DNA from: Hericium rajendrae | Taxonomy: Eukaryota > Basidiomycota > Agaricomycetes > Russulales > Hericiaceae | Reading direction: 5' to 3' | NCBI GenBank assembly: GCA_033439255.1 | Contig: CM065878.1 | Location: 868,001-932,000 of the forward strand | Length of the DNA stretch: 64,000 bases | Notes under the pieces: model-generated | Seen by the model: only the letters and a program-made list of their open reading frames with translations | What the model was told of the DNA's origin: nothing | Database searches by the model: none | Shown here: positions 1 through 10,857 of the stretch, one piece after another | How the letters are laid out: each line of letters opens with the position of its first letter | Position numbering within the stretch: the first letter of the stretch is position 1 | Position numbers and translations under genes: made by a program

Positions 1-1
1 G

Positions 2-601
2 TACTTCCTGCCGCACAAGCACAGCGCCCACGCTCTCACGCGCACGCTCGTATCGCCCATCGTCGCGGTGACGAGCCTCCCGCATCTCGGGCACAAGCAC
101 GCCGAGGCGCAGCAGCGGGCAAAAAGCTGGCCCGAAGGCGAATCTAGCGGGTCCGCGCAGATACAACCACAACCGCAGCCACAGCCACAGTCACAAGAGG
201 GAGGCGGGATGTGGGTCGACAGGGCGCCGGAGGCGGGCGTGTCGCACAAGTGGAAGCTCGCGCCGCTGCACCACGCGCCGAAGAAGTCGCGGGCGGAGGG
301 CCGCCCTGCGGCGCGCACACACCCGTACGAGGCGCCGTACTTCTTCCCGTCGCCGGCGTCGCCCGACGCGGAGCACTACGTGTCCAAGGCGCGCGAGAGC
401 ACGCGGCGCACGCGGGGGGTGTCCGACTGCACATCCAAGCGCTCGCCGTCGCCGCACTCGTCCGTTGCGAGCGATCCTGTTGGCGATCCGGCGGGACGCC
501 CGGAGTTCGAGGAGCCGATGAGGGCGCGGAGTTGGGACGATGCCTCTGGGCAGCCGGCGGCAGAGGAGGAACACCCGGGGAGGCGGCGGCAGACGCGGTG
601 A
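2..601 (+). CDS. 3' end of an unidentified protein-coding gene (truncated by window edge)
   Basis: An open frame enters at base 2 and runs 199 codons to a TGA at 599-601. The start lies outside the window. The visible C-terminus has a short ordered-looking stretch (YFLPHKHSAHALTRTLVSP at the edge), then a low-complexity tail rich in Gln-Pro repeats (QPQPQPQPQ), charged residues and Ser/Pro, ending GRRRQTR. No catalytic motif or membrane segment is visible. Third-position GC is high, as in the other genes here, so I take it as real coding sequence. The family is not recognised; the tail looks disordered. Confidence 0.5.
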   Translation, partial: YFLPHKHSAHALTRTLVSPIVAVTSLPHLGHKHAEAQQRAKSWPEGESSGSAQIQPQPQPQPQSQEGGGMWVDRAPEAGVSHKWKLAPLHHAPKKSRAEGRPAARTHPYEAPYFFPSPASPDAEHYVSKARESTRRTRGVSDCTSKRSPSPHSSVASDPVGDPAGRPEFEEPMRARSWDDASGQPAAEEEHPGRRRQTR

Positions 602-1008
602 GGTTTGACGGTGTTAGGTTTTTCTTGGGTTGCTTTGGAGCTTTGTATGTTATATTTGTTTCATCTCTTTTGGGTGGTAGATGGGTCGGTTGTCTTACTG
701 TGTCACATTGCTCTGTATTCTCACGTTCCATCCGCACACATGCAGTAGAACTTGCGCGCTTCCTTACACACTTGCTATTACTGTACTCGCTTCAACAGTA
801 ATGTATTGTACTGCAAATATTCTAATCCCCGTTCAACTTTGGAACCAATGCACGTCTGCGTGAACGGTTCTTGGATTCGATATGTCACATCGAAGCAGGT
901 CAAAGCAGTCATCGGGGTCGTGTGGACTCATGCAGAGATCTCGAGGACGGCGATGTGTCATAAAGGCAAAACCACTGAAAAACCGCAGATCGAGCCATGC
1001 GGAAGAGA
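602..1008. other. Intergenic, no gene seen
   Basis: AT-richer sequence after the stop of the first gene, with small overlapping ORFs only. It probably holds that gene's 3' UTR. Similarity to the SIN3 upstream region starts at about 1009. Confidence 0.5.
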
Positions 1009-1105
1009 TAAGATACGATAGCGGAGTTCGCACGAGTTTGGTTGTGACGGCTGTTGGTGTCGAGCAGCCAGTCCCTCTCGCTTTTCCTTTTCATCCTTCT
1101 CGGCA

Positions 1106-1697
1106 ATGGACAATCCTTCTCCTCCTTCCCAGCAGCCTACCACCATCACCATCCCCGACATCCCCAAGCATCCATCGCCGTTCGCGCAGGACATGCCCCA
1201 ACAGCCGTACTCGCCGGGCCCCGCGGGCAGCGCGACGAGCACGACCGCCGCCGCGAATGTACTCGGCAACATGGGCAACAAGCTGCCGCCCGAGCGCGCC
1301 CAGCCCGCGGGCGAGTTCGATCATGCCATCCAATATCTGAACAAGATCAAGACCCGCTATCCTGACGATCCGAACATGTACAAGCAATTCCTGGAGATCA
1401 TGCAGACGTACTGGAAGGAGGAACAGATCTCTATGAAGGATACAGTGATGTACAATCAGCATGAACAAAGGATGACGAAGGACGTGAGTTGTATTTGCTC
1501 TGATGTCATAGGTCTTAGAAGCTCATTGTATTGCCTTGTCTGGGGGATAGGTTTATGCTCAAGTGCAGGTGTTGTTTAAAGATGCGACGGATCTGCTGGG
1601 CGAGTTCAGAGACTTCCTTCCTGAGATATCAGGTGCTGTGCCCTCTGACAACCTGGTCGGCATTCTTCCCCATCCTCCTGGCAGTGCACCACCATAA
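1106..1697 (+). CDS. Possible PAH2-only mini-Sin3 protein (174 aa)
   Basis: Exons 1106-1483 and 1551-1697 join in frame over a 67-nt GT-AG intron conserved with SIN3 and give 174 codons plus TAA. The start (MDNPSPPSQQ) equals that of SIN3, and the copied upstream region is retained. The protein goes from the N-terminal 26 residues straight into the linker and the whole PAH2 domain ([18 protein letters not shown] through [12 protein letters not shown]), then stops. PAH1, PAH3, the HDAC-interacting domain and the C-terminal region are missing. PAH2 in Sin3 binds short amphipathic helices of repressors, so a soluble PAH2 could compete for partners; that is inference. It may equally be an unexpressed relic of the duplicated locus. 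Confidence 0.4.
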
Positions 1698-2284
1698 TGA
1701 CTGCTCTCAGTCACATTTGCTATACACTTTATGTTGGACTGACTCTTTTCTTTTCTTCTATGATGACATCTCCTCCTCACTTACCCATAGATACCACTTA
1801 TGGTCATCATTTCCTCCATTGTGATCTGCACCACCCAACGATACCTTCTGTGACTCAGTACTTTCTACTTAACAGTTCTGTTCCACCCAGACCATCAGAC
1901 ATCTACCTCACCATATGTTCCTATGACTCAGTACCTCTCACCTAATGGTCTTGCTTCACCTGACCATCAAACAACTACTGTACAATACATTCTGCCTTAT
2001 GGTCCTGACTCTCTACTATATAAACTTTACATACATGGACTTGTAACATTAAGTTTATCCTCTTGTATACCTTGCATCTAGCTACTCACAATAGCAGCTT
2101 GATTCACTCCACTCATCTTTGCTTTCATCTCTCTCTCTCACTTCTCTCTAAGGGATGGGCCTTAAGGTTATACTCCTCAGGACCATAAGCAGCAGTCAGG
2201 CTCTAGTGACAGACTTGATGCCATGTTGATCTGTCTCTCATACAACAAGAGAATGACACAGGTTACAAACCTGGTCAGAACCAT
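1695..2284 (+). mobile_element. LTR-like insertion (probable solo LTR or element fragment) in the SIN3 copy
   Basis: This 590-bp block has no counterpart in SIN3 and is AT-rich, unlike its surroundings. It contains a TATA box (TATATAAA near 2019), CT-rich tracts and repeated short motifs such as GACTCAGTAC and GACCATCA, which resemble an LTR promoter. It has no coding capacity. It is flanked by two 45-bp direct copies of SIN3 sequence (1650-1694 and 2285-2329), much longer than the usual 4-6 bp target duplication, so simple LTR integration does not fully explain it. Element class is inferred. Confidence 0.45.
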
Positions 2285-2956
2285 AACCTGGTTGGCATTC
2301 TTTTCCATCCTCCTAGTGGTGCATCACCAAACAAAATGTGGAGCCAAGAAGCAAGTATACTGACTCCACCACCACCAAGCCAGAAGAGCACCTTGCCTAC
2401 ATCCAAGCAAAGGAGGAAAGAGCTAGCCAAGGAGGCCAGACTGATGACAGGGCAGATGAGTTTGTCACCTCTTAGAGATGCAACTTCATGTTGACATGGA
2501 TATGAGCAGGACAGGAAGTGACCACACACAAAAGCAGCAGCAAAGGGCCAGACCCAGTCACCCATGTTCACCAGCTTCGCTGCCCCACTTTTGCCCCAGC
2601 CTGGTCCATCCCACCTCCACCCCGCCCAATCCATAACCCAGTTCTCATCAGCCATGTCATCCCATGTGCATGTGGCTGTACCGCTCTCACACGTCCCAGG
2701 CCCGAGCACAGCAGACGAGCTCATGTTCTTCGACTGCACGAAGCGCATGCTTGAGAGCCACATGACATATGAGGACTTTTTGAAGCGGCTCCGGATGTAC
2801 ACGAAAGACATCATCGGCGCAAAGCAGCTTATCACGCACGCGCATGTGTTTCTTGGGGAGGGCGGGCTGCTCGTGCAGTTCAAGGTGCTGCTCAGCTGGG
2901 ACGAGAGGGAGGGGAACAACGAGTACGGCCCGCCGGGCAGCATCAGGACTGCCCCG

Positions 2957-3696
2957 CGGGCGCAGCCCGTCACCGCACACCTTCACGCGTGCATGTTGCG
3001 GGTTTCGGGGCCGTTCCCGATGCATCTTTGTGTCGCCGTGAGCTGCTTTCGATCGAGGGACACTGGGACTCACCTGTAGTCTCAGAAACCCAATAATCTG
3101 TGCTTGGAACTTCAGAACTCAGAGGCCCGCGCCGAGCGGCCTACATGTCCATAGAGCAAAGTCTACGAAGTGAGCGTCCCTTCGACGCTCACGTCGCTCG
3201 CATGTGGAGGCGGGCGCAGCCCGCCGTACGCATTCCCGCCGCAAAGGTGTGTGTTCTGGACGTCTTTATGTGCCTCCGTAAGTCGTTTCCCGTTATAATT
3301 AGCCGAGGTCAAACGGCACTCACCTGAACCCCTTCCCAGATTTCCAGCATCCAGAGGCCCGCGCCGAGCGGCCTACACGTCCATAGACCAAGTTTCACGA
3401 AGGCAGCGTCGAGTCGACGCTCACGTCGCTTGAGGCGGGAGGCGGGCGCAGCCCGCCGGACGTCTCTGCGCAAGGCGGGACCCGAAGTCTTGAGATGTTC
3501 AACGTATCTGTGTTGCTCGGTAAGTCGCTTTGAATTTCAATTAGCCGATGCGGATTAGCACTCACCTAGAGTCGCAGAATACCAAGTGGTTGTTTGCATT
3601 TTCCAGGGGCCCGGGGCCCGTGCCGAGCGGCGAAATTGTCATTAGGTTGTAACCTGCGTGGACGCCGTCCCCGGCGCGCTTGATGGGCGCAGCCCA
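2957..3696. repeat. Tandem array of about 240-bp units, each with a GGGC-GCA-GCCC hairpin
   Basis: Four hairpins centred near 2963, 3217, 3449 and 3690 share the loop GCA; the two central ones are perfect 7-bp stems (GGCGGGC GCA GCCCGCC at 3209-3225 and 3441-3457). Units also share CAGAGGCCCGCGCCGAGCGG, a GACGCTCACGTCGCT segment and a CACTCACCT motif (near 3068, 3318 and 3560). Spacing is 232-254 bp. Units contain splice-like signals (GTAAGTCG, ATTAGCCGA), but no conserved open frame spans them. The first unit abuts the SIN3-copy breakpoint. Confidence 0.75.
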
Positions 3697-3952
3697 GCGC
3701 GCGCGCAGCATCGGAATCGTTGATCCTGGGTGCGCGAGTTCTGCATGTCGAGGTAAATGATCCTCGCGCTGTCAGAAGGGTATCTAATGCTCACATTTCT
3801 GCCTCGCTAGACATGTTTCACCCGCACACCTTCGAGGACTCGGGCCTTCACGTCGAGCGATATCCTTCGCGTCGAGCGGTATCCTGCGCTGCTGGGTCTA
3901 ATCTCCGTGCGCGGAGCTGGGCGACGGGAGCGAGCGTGTTTGCGTTGTCTCA

Positions 3953-5031
3953 ATGACCGCCGTCTCGCGATCGACCCGCCTTCTACCTTTCGTCATCGTC
4001 TCATCCTGCGCTACGACCCACCCCGCTGCATCCGACATCCGGTCGCACACGGGGCGATGTATGCGTTGGAGTCGAGCTGCACGAGTAAGATTCGCCGCTG
4101 CTGCTCTCACGGAAGTGGTGCTTACCTTTTCGCTCCCGCAGATCCCTGCCTATTCCCGCATCCGCACGTCCGTGCCGACCTTCGCCCGATTCCGCGCTGC
4201 TTCGGCCCCAGCCCAGTGCTTCCATGCGTCTTTCGCGTCGGCGCTATCTTCCTCGCGTCTTCGGACGGCCTTGCTTCTTCCCGCCCCCGCAGAGCAGATC
4301 TCCCGCCTCCGGTCCGGCGTTGGCAGTGCGCCCGTGCACGCGTCACCAGACGAGCGCGCGGGCGATGCGTCTTACACGAGCCGCCGACGCGTTGTGGTAT
4401 GCGAGACCGAGGTCGCCGTCGGGCGCGCGGGCGTGACTGTCGATGCTCCCGCTCCTCTGCCGCCGACGCGACATCCGCGCGGCCTTCTCCCCACCGTTCC
4501 CGTGGCCATGCGTTCCGCCCGATTCATGTCCTCGTCACCGTCATCCCCCCACCCATATGCCGACAGCGCCAATGCCCTCCGCGCCGGTCTCAGGCCTGTT
4601 TCCGGACATGGACGAGGCGGAGAACGGATAACGCCCGGCGACTCTAGTTCTACATCCGGTGAGCTCTCCACATGTGCGATTTCGCGGGAAACTGACCTCT
4701 GCTCGCAGATGCCTCTAGCCCGCTGCTCAAACCATGCGCGCTCCGGTCGGACACCGAGGGCGTCATCGTCAAGTACGACGCGCGTGCGGTATGCGCGGCG
4801 CTGTGCGGTCGCCTTGCGCCGTCCGGCATCGCGCGCGGGGTGTCGTCGCCCAATTTGATGCGGGCGCGTTCAGCGAGTGGACTTCTGCATCATGGGGCGG
4901 TGACCCTGCGAGGGCATCATCCTCATGTTCGGGGTGCGGGATTCATAGCGCATCTGGCGGCGGACTTGCGCCCCGGCCGTCGCGTGCGCCTTATTCTTGC
5001 GTGCGGGCTTCTGAGTTCGCATTCCATATGA
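3953..5031 (+). CDS. Tentative spliced gene of unknown function
   Basis: One open frame from 3953 (M-T-A-V-S-R) reads without stop to about 4660. There a GTGAGC donor and a CTCGCAG acceptor at about 4710 let it continue in frame to a TGA at 5029-5031. The second exon reads DASSPLLKPCALRSDTEGV and continues GC-rich. Another plausible intron (GTAAGA to CCCGCAG) lies at about 4085-4140. The translation is Arg/Ala/Ser-rich with no recognised domain. It could be a fast-evolving gene, part of one, or a chance frame in GC-rich DNA. Confidence 0.22.
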
Positions 5032-5719
5032 CCGCGCAGAGGCGGGGAACGTGATTATGTCGCGCTTCTTGCGGACAGTCAAGCTTGTCCGCAGCACGGG
5101 TTTTGCGTGTCGGGAGCGGCATTGGCGAGGCGACGTCGGGAGAAGATTGCGAGAGATAAGGTAGAAACACGAAAGTGAGGAGTTAGTATGTGAAAAGAAC
5201 AAGTCGGGCCGTGTGTGCTGCAGAAAAAAGGGACTACGACAAGTCGAACTCACCAAGGAGATGCCCCGGGTGCCTAGATAGTAAGAAAATGACAGAGTCT
5301 CACAGTTGCCCTCGGTGCCATACTCGCACGCGGTCACGGGTGCGTTAGAGGACAAGAGAACGACGGAGTTGCAGATTTATCCGCGGAGACACTGTGCGAG
5401 CGAGCGGAGGGACGGGCGCGAGGGCGGAGACGAGACGAGACGCGGAGGTCGGACACACAAGGGAAAGCGACTGGCGGCAGTGTGAGAGAAGGAGCCGCAT
5501 TCACGCACAGTACTTGAAAGAAACGTCGGGGAACACACAAGAGACGTCGAGCGAAGAGACGTCGAAGGCCGATCGACGCTGGTGGTGGAGATGCAGACCC
5601 GACGTCATGAAGCCGTCGCAGATAAGATAAGATAGCGGAGTTCGCACGAGTTTGGTTGTGACGGCCGTTCGTGTCGAGCAGCCAGTCCCTCCCGCTTTTC
5701 ATTTTCATCCTTCGAGCCA
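5032..5719 (+). promoter_or_regulatory. SIN3 upstream region
   Basis: No gene is seen. The last 100 bp before the SIN3 start contain overlapping GATA motifs (GATAAGATAAGATAG at 5621-5635) and a pyrimidine-rich leader. The same block is duplicated, nearly unchanged, in front of the mini-Sin3 copy (1009-1105), which shows how far the duplication reaches upstream. Confidence 0.4.
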
Positions 5720-8700
5720 ATGGACAATCCCTCTCCTCCTCCCCAGAAGGCCGCCACCACCACCATTCCCGGCATCCCCAAGCTTCCATCGCCGCCGCCG
5801 CCGCCGCCACCACTCCCCACCGAACCGCCCCAGCGAGCACCGTCCCCCGCCCGCTCCGAGACCGACGCCCTGCGCCCGCCTCGCTCTCCCCACATGCCCA
5901 CTGCTGATCCTACTCGGACCGAAGACCCACCGCCGCCGACTCCCGAGCCTCAGCCGCACGTCATCGCCCACGCACGCGAGCCCGCCGCCGGCTCGCGTCC
6001 GCCCTCGCCCTCGCCCTCGCCTCTGCCCCCATCCGCCCCTGCGGCCCCGACACCCACCCCCGACGCTGCCACGCCGAACGCGACGCGCCTGCAGGAGATG
6101 AGCCGGCCGCTGAATGTCACGGATGCGCTGAGCTATCTGGATGCGGTGAAGGTGCAGTTTGCGGATAGGCCGGATGTGTATAATCATTTTTTGGACATCA
6201 TGAAGGACTTCAAGAGCCAGCTGTGAGTCGTCATTCATCTTCTCTCCACTTTTCCTCCAGCGAGGACGCCGTTTCTTCGTTCTTTCGTGATGTACGCCCG
6301 GCGATCATCGCATCTATGGGCGTTCCCGTCCCACCGCCGCCCTTTTTTCCCTCGTTTCTCGACGCATTAGTCCTCGCTTCCTGTTCGGTTCCCTACACCA
6401 TATCACTTCGTGTCACATCGTGCACGGCGAAGTACTCTGTTCTTTTCCTGCACTTTCGAGCTTCGGACCGTGCTGCTGTTGCCTTATTCGGCACATTTAC
6501 ACACAGCCGGTCCTCGGTCCTCGTCCTCCCTCCATCGGTACTGACCGCGCCTTCTCCACTCAAACTTAGAATCGATACCCCAGGCGTCATCGAACGCGTG
6601 TCCAGGCTCTTCCACGGGAACCCGTATCTGATCCAGGGCTTCAACACCTTTTTGCCGCCGGGGTACCACATCAACTGCTCCACCGACGCCCGCGATGTGA
6701 ACCTCATCACGGTGACGACCCCCATGGGCACTATGACCTCCACCATCAACCCGTCCGACCTCGCGCCGACGGGCTTCTCCTTCGCCGCAGCGCCGCCCCC
6801 CGCGCCCGAGTCCCGCCCGGGCACGCCACATGCGCGCCCCGGCCCGCCGCCACCGCCGCCACCCGCCGCCTACATGCCGCAGGACGTGCCCCCGCAGCCG
6901 TACTCGCCGGGCCCCGCGGGCAGCGCGACGAGCACGACCGCCGCCGCGAACGTACTCGGCAACATGGGCAACAAGCTGCCCCCCGAGCGCGCTCAGCCCG
7001 CCGGCGAGTTCGATCACGCCATCCAGTATCTGAACAAGATCAAGACCCGCTATCCTGACGATCCGAACACGTACAAGCAGTTCCTGGAGATCCTGCAGAC
7101 GTACCGGAAGGAGCAGCAGATCTCGATGAAGGATCCGGCGATGTACCATCAGCGCGAACAAAGGATGATGAAGGATGTGAGTTGCATTTGTTTTCGTTTC
7201 CTAGGTCTCAGAAGCTCACTACATTGCCTTGTTCGGGGGATAGGTTTATGCTCAAGTGCAGATGTTGTTTAAAGATGCGACGGATCTGCTGGGCGAGTTC
7301 AGAGATTTCCTTCCTGAGATATCAGGCGTCATGCCCTCTGGCAACCTAGTTGGCATTCTTCCCCATCCTCCAGGCGGTGCACCACCGAACGGGATGTGGA
7401 GCCAAGAAGCAAACGTACCCACTCCACCAAGCCAGAAGAGTGCCCTACCGACGTCCAAGCGAAGGAGGAAAGAGCCAGCCAAGGAGGCCGGATCGACGAC
7501 AGCGCGGGTGAGTCCGCCGCCTCGATGCGTACGGTGACGCAGCTCTGTATTGACGTGGATATGAGCAGGACAGGAAGCGACCACGCACGAAAGCGGCGGC
7601 GAAGGGTCGCGCCCAGTCGCCCACGTTCACCAGCTTCGCCGCCCCGCTTTCGCCCCAGCCTGGCCCATCCCACCTCCACCCCGCCCAATCCATAACCCAG
7701 TTCTCAGCATCAGCAACGGCATCCCACGTGCATGCGGCGGCGCCGCTCTCACACGTCCCAGGCTTGAACGGCAGCACGGCGGACGAGCTCGTGTTCTTCG
7801 ACCGCGCGAAGCGCATGCTCGAGAGCCGCGAGACGTACGAGGACTTTCTGAAGCTGCTCCGGATGTACGCGAAAGACATCATCGACGCGAAGCAGCTTAT
7901 TGCGCACGCGCACGTCTTTCTTGGAGATGGCGAGCTGCTCGTGCAGTTCAAGGCGCTGCTCAGCTGGGACGAGAAGGAGGGGAACAACGAGTACGGCCCG
8001 CCGGGCAGCATCAGGACTGCGCCGCCTGAGCCTGTGCCGCCCCTTCCCGACGACGGGCTCGGGCCCAGCTACCGCAGACTGCCAGACAGCGTACGTACGC
8101 CGGCATGCTCGATTGCTTATAATTAACGAACGCTGACCGCCTGATCTGATCCGCAGGAGGTGCGCCTGGCGACGTCGGGGCGGGACGAGCTCGCGCGCTC
8201 GGTGCTCAACGACGCGTGGGTGTCGCACCCGACGTGGGCGTCCGAGGAGTCGGGCTTCCTGACGCACAAGAAGAACTCGTTCGAGGAGGTGATCCACCGC
8301 TGCGAGGACGAGCGGCACGAGTACCAGACGCACATCGAGGGCATCACGCGCACGATCGCGGTGCTCGAGCCGCTGTGCGCGCGCCTCGACGAGATGGGCG
8401 GCGAGGAGCGCGCCGCGTTCAAGCTCAAGCCCGACCTTGGCGGGCCGAGCCGCTGCGTGTACCAGCGCACGCTGAAGAAGGTGTACGGCCGGGACCCGGG
8501 GCTCGAGATCTACCAGGCGCTGCAGGACTGCCCCGCGGTGACCGCGCCCGTCGTGCTCGCGCGCCTGAAGCAGAAGGGCGAGGAGTGGCGGCGCGCGCAG
8601 CGCGAGTGGGGGCTCACGTGGCGGCAGATCGAGAGCAAGAACTTCTACAAGTCGCTCGACCACACGGGCATCAACTTCAAGGCGAACGACAAGAAGGCGA

Positions 8701-10542
8701 TCACGGCCAAGGCGTTCGTCGCGGAGATCGAGGGCGTGCGCGCGGAGCAGGCGCAGGCGCGCGCGCGGGGCTTCCAGCTGGAGTTCGCGTTCGCGGACAC
8801 GGCGGTGCTGCAGGACGCGGTGAAGCTCGTGTACTCGTACCTCGACCACAACCAGGCGGCGTACTCGCTGCGCGAGCGGCGCGCCGTCGAGAAGTTCCTG
8901 CGCGCGTTCGTGCCCGCGCTGACCATGCAGCCCGCGGGCGAGTTCAACGCCGCGTGCGGGCCTTGGGATCCCGGGCACTCGGATGACTCGGGCGACGAGC
9001 AGCCCGCGGAGGACGGCGACGGCGCAGAGGACGGGCATGCCGCAGGGGGCGTCTCGCCCGCCGATCTGCACAAGAAGCTGCTGAGGACGGTCAAGGAGAA
9101 GGGGGGCCCGCGCACTCCCTCGGGCGCGGGGTCGCCCGCGGCGGGGGACGGTGGGAACGAGGATGAGTGTTCTGCGATGGGCGAGGCGGCGAAGGCCGTG
9201 GACGTCTGGGTGCGGGAAAGTCTGCCGGAGGGGGGCTCTGCCGTGCGGGATGCGCCCGTCAGGCGGCGGCCGTTCTTTGCGAACACCACCTTCTACACGC
9301 TGCTGCGTTTGCTCCAGGTGCGTCTTCGGGTGTTAGAGTTCGTGCGCACGTTGTGTTGGGTGCTAATTTTGTCTGATGACAGCTGCTCTATTCTCGGCTG
9401 TTAATTTGCAAGGAGGTCGGCGCGACGCATGCGAAGCAGCGGTTCAAGCATGTAGTTGCAAACCCCGTCGCCGTGGAGCTCGGTCTCGATGACCCGCAGG
9501 GACCGTCCGCTGTCTTAGACCAGCTGCTTGAGGGCTTGCGGGACCACCGCGTGCCCGAGGACACAAATGTGCTCTACATGTACCTCCTGGACGCCTGCGA
9601 AAAGCTCTTCGACAACGAGATGGACCAGGCCACGTTCGAGGAGCATATGAGGTGGTTTTTCGGCACCAAGGTGCGTGGTTCTATTCTAAGGACGCGCCGG
9701 GTTGGAGCTGACGACTGGATCCGTCAGTCGTTTTACCTGTATACGGTGGATAAGGTCATCGCGGCTCTCATCAAACAGGTGGGCGTTCGAGCCTATTCAT
9801 AGCAGCATGGAGCCTCGCTGATTCGAATCTATTATCGTGTATCGTGACAGGCACAAACGATCGTATCGGACCACAAGTGCCAGGAGCTCTGGCAACATCT
9901 GCGCAAGATGCGAAGCGAGGACGCGTTCACGCGGCAGGACGTCATCCGGTACAGACGTGAGGCCGAACGTCACGTCGGATCGGATGACAACCTGTATAGA
10001 GTCGAATGGGTAACAACCGATTGGATTCTCTGGAGGCTCCGCGAGACTGACACGGTGTGTTCCCACAGGATGCGGGAACGAAGACGATGCACATACAGTT
10101 GGTCGGCGCGGACGAGGCGAGCGTGGACGAGGGCACGACGAGCGTGGATCGATGGCGCGAATACGTCGACACGTATGTGATGGACTACAGCACGGAGTGG
10201 CTGGGGCATAGATATCCGCCATCGAAGGAATCGATGCCGATCTTTCTCAAAAGGTGCGTGTCACGATGGGACGGTCTTTTCCTGGAGAGGGCGTTTGAGA
10301 GGAAAGGCTGAGCTCGAACTATTTATAGGCATCTAGCGCCGGATGACGAGGATGCTTCGACGGCGCACACAGAGGGTGGGGTGGGAGTCCGGATCAGCCT
10401 GGGAACGTACAAGCTGTTCTACGAGGCGGGGTCGGAGGAGACGCTGTGGCGGGGGCGGGGGCGGGAGGAGAGCGCGCGACTGCGGGAGCAGGCAGCAGCA
10501 CGCGAAGAGGAACGACGGCGGAGTGAATGGCTGCAACGATGA
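5720..10542 (+). CDS. SIN3: Sin3 transcriptional co-repressor
   Basis: Ten exons: 5720-6222, 6570-7176, 7244-7507, 7569-8090, 8157-9317, 9383-9670, 9728-9778, 9851-10009, 10069-10253, 10329-10542 (1317 aa). Sin3 is the scaffold of the nuclear Rpd3/HDAC co-repressor complex; its paired amphipathic helix domains bind repressors and its middle domain binds the deacetylase. After a Pro-rich N-terminus come PAH1 (about 127-200, spanning intron 1: [16 protein letters not shown]), PAH2 (about 312-395), PAH3 (about 530-600), the HDAC-interacting domain (about 622-735; [29 protein letters not shown]) and the Sin3 C-terminal domain (about 960 on; [33 protein letters not shown]). Length fits the fungal range (yeast is 1536 aa). 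It has a degraded partial duplicate just upstream at 1009-2956. Confidence 0.96.
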
Positions 10543-10857
10543 GCCCGTGTATTTTTAGCGCATCCGCATGGAGGCAGGATTATTATAAATTTAGTGTACG
10601 CCAAAAATAGAAGGGGAAACGACTGTAAATGGATGTGATAAGCTTTCATAAAGAGACAGTGGCAGACCCTCAGACTGCCCCTTTACTGCCCGTCTCGTCG
10701 CTGTCCCTATCGTCCTCCAAACCCTCTTCGTCACCGTCCTGCACGGCGCGCAGGTCTCATTCCAGGTCTTGGCACCGTCCTCCAGGCCTCTCTGACATAA
10801 TCATCAACTCGCGCGGCGCCAGGTGTGCGCTCGCCTCCCCGCCACTTCTTGGCAAGG
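10543..10857. other. Intergenic between SIN3 and the next gene
   Basis: SIN3 3' UTR, then a CT-rich leader of the downstream + strand gene. No ORF of interest. Confidence 0.5.

Larger units (their letters stand above)
1009..2956 (+). pseudogene. Partial internal-deleted duplicate of SIN3
   Basis: This stretch copies the SIN3 locus from its upstream region (GATA-rich segment at 1009, matching 5621) to PAH3 (matching to about 8022). It keeps the same start codon context, the first intron of the PAH2 region and the PAH3 exon. It lacks about 1.1 kb of the parent, from inside exon 1 to just before the PAH2 linker, so PAH1 is gone. A 590-bp foreign segment interrupts it at 1695-2284 and an in-frame TAA follows PAH2. 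After the insertion the copy is full of CpG to TpG/CpA changes. Similarity stops abruptly at about 2956, where a tandem array begins. As a full Sin3 it cannot work; the 5' part could still encode a short protein (see 1106-1697). Confidence 0.85.

Noticed and set aside
2957-3696. CRISPR-like array
   Set aside because: Units are ~240 bp without short constant repeats and unique spacers; the organism is eukaryotic.
7749-9071. 440-codon minus-strand ORF across SIN3 exons
   Set aside because: It is antisense to the PAH3/HID exons, Arg/Leu/Val-rich as expected for the shadow frame of GC3-biased coding DNA; the plus frame matches Sin3.
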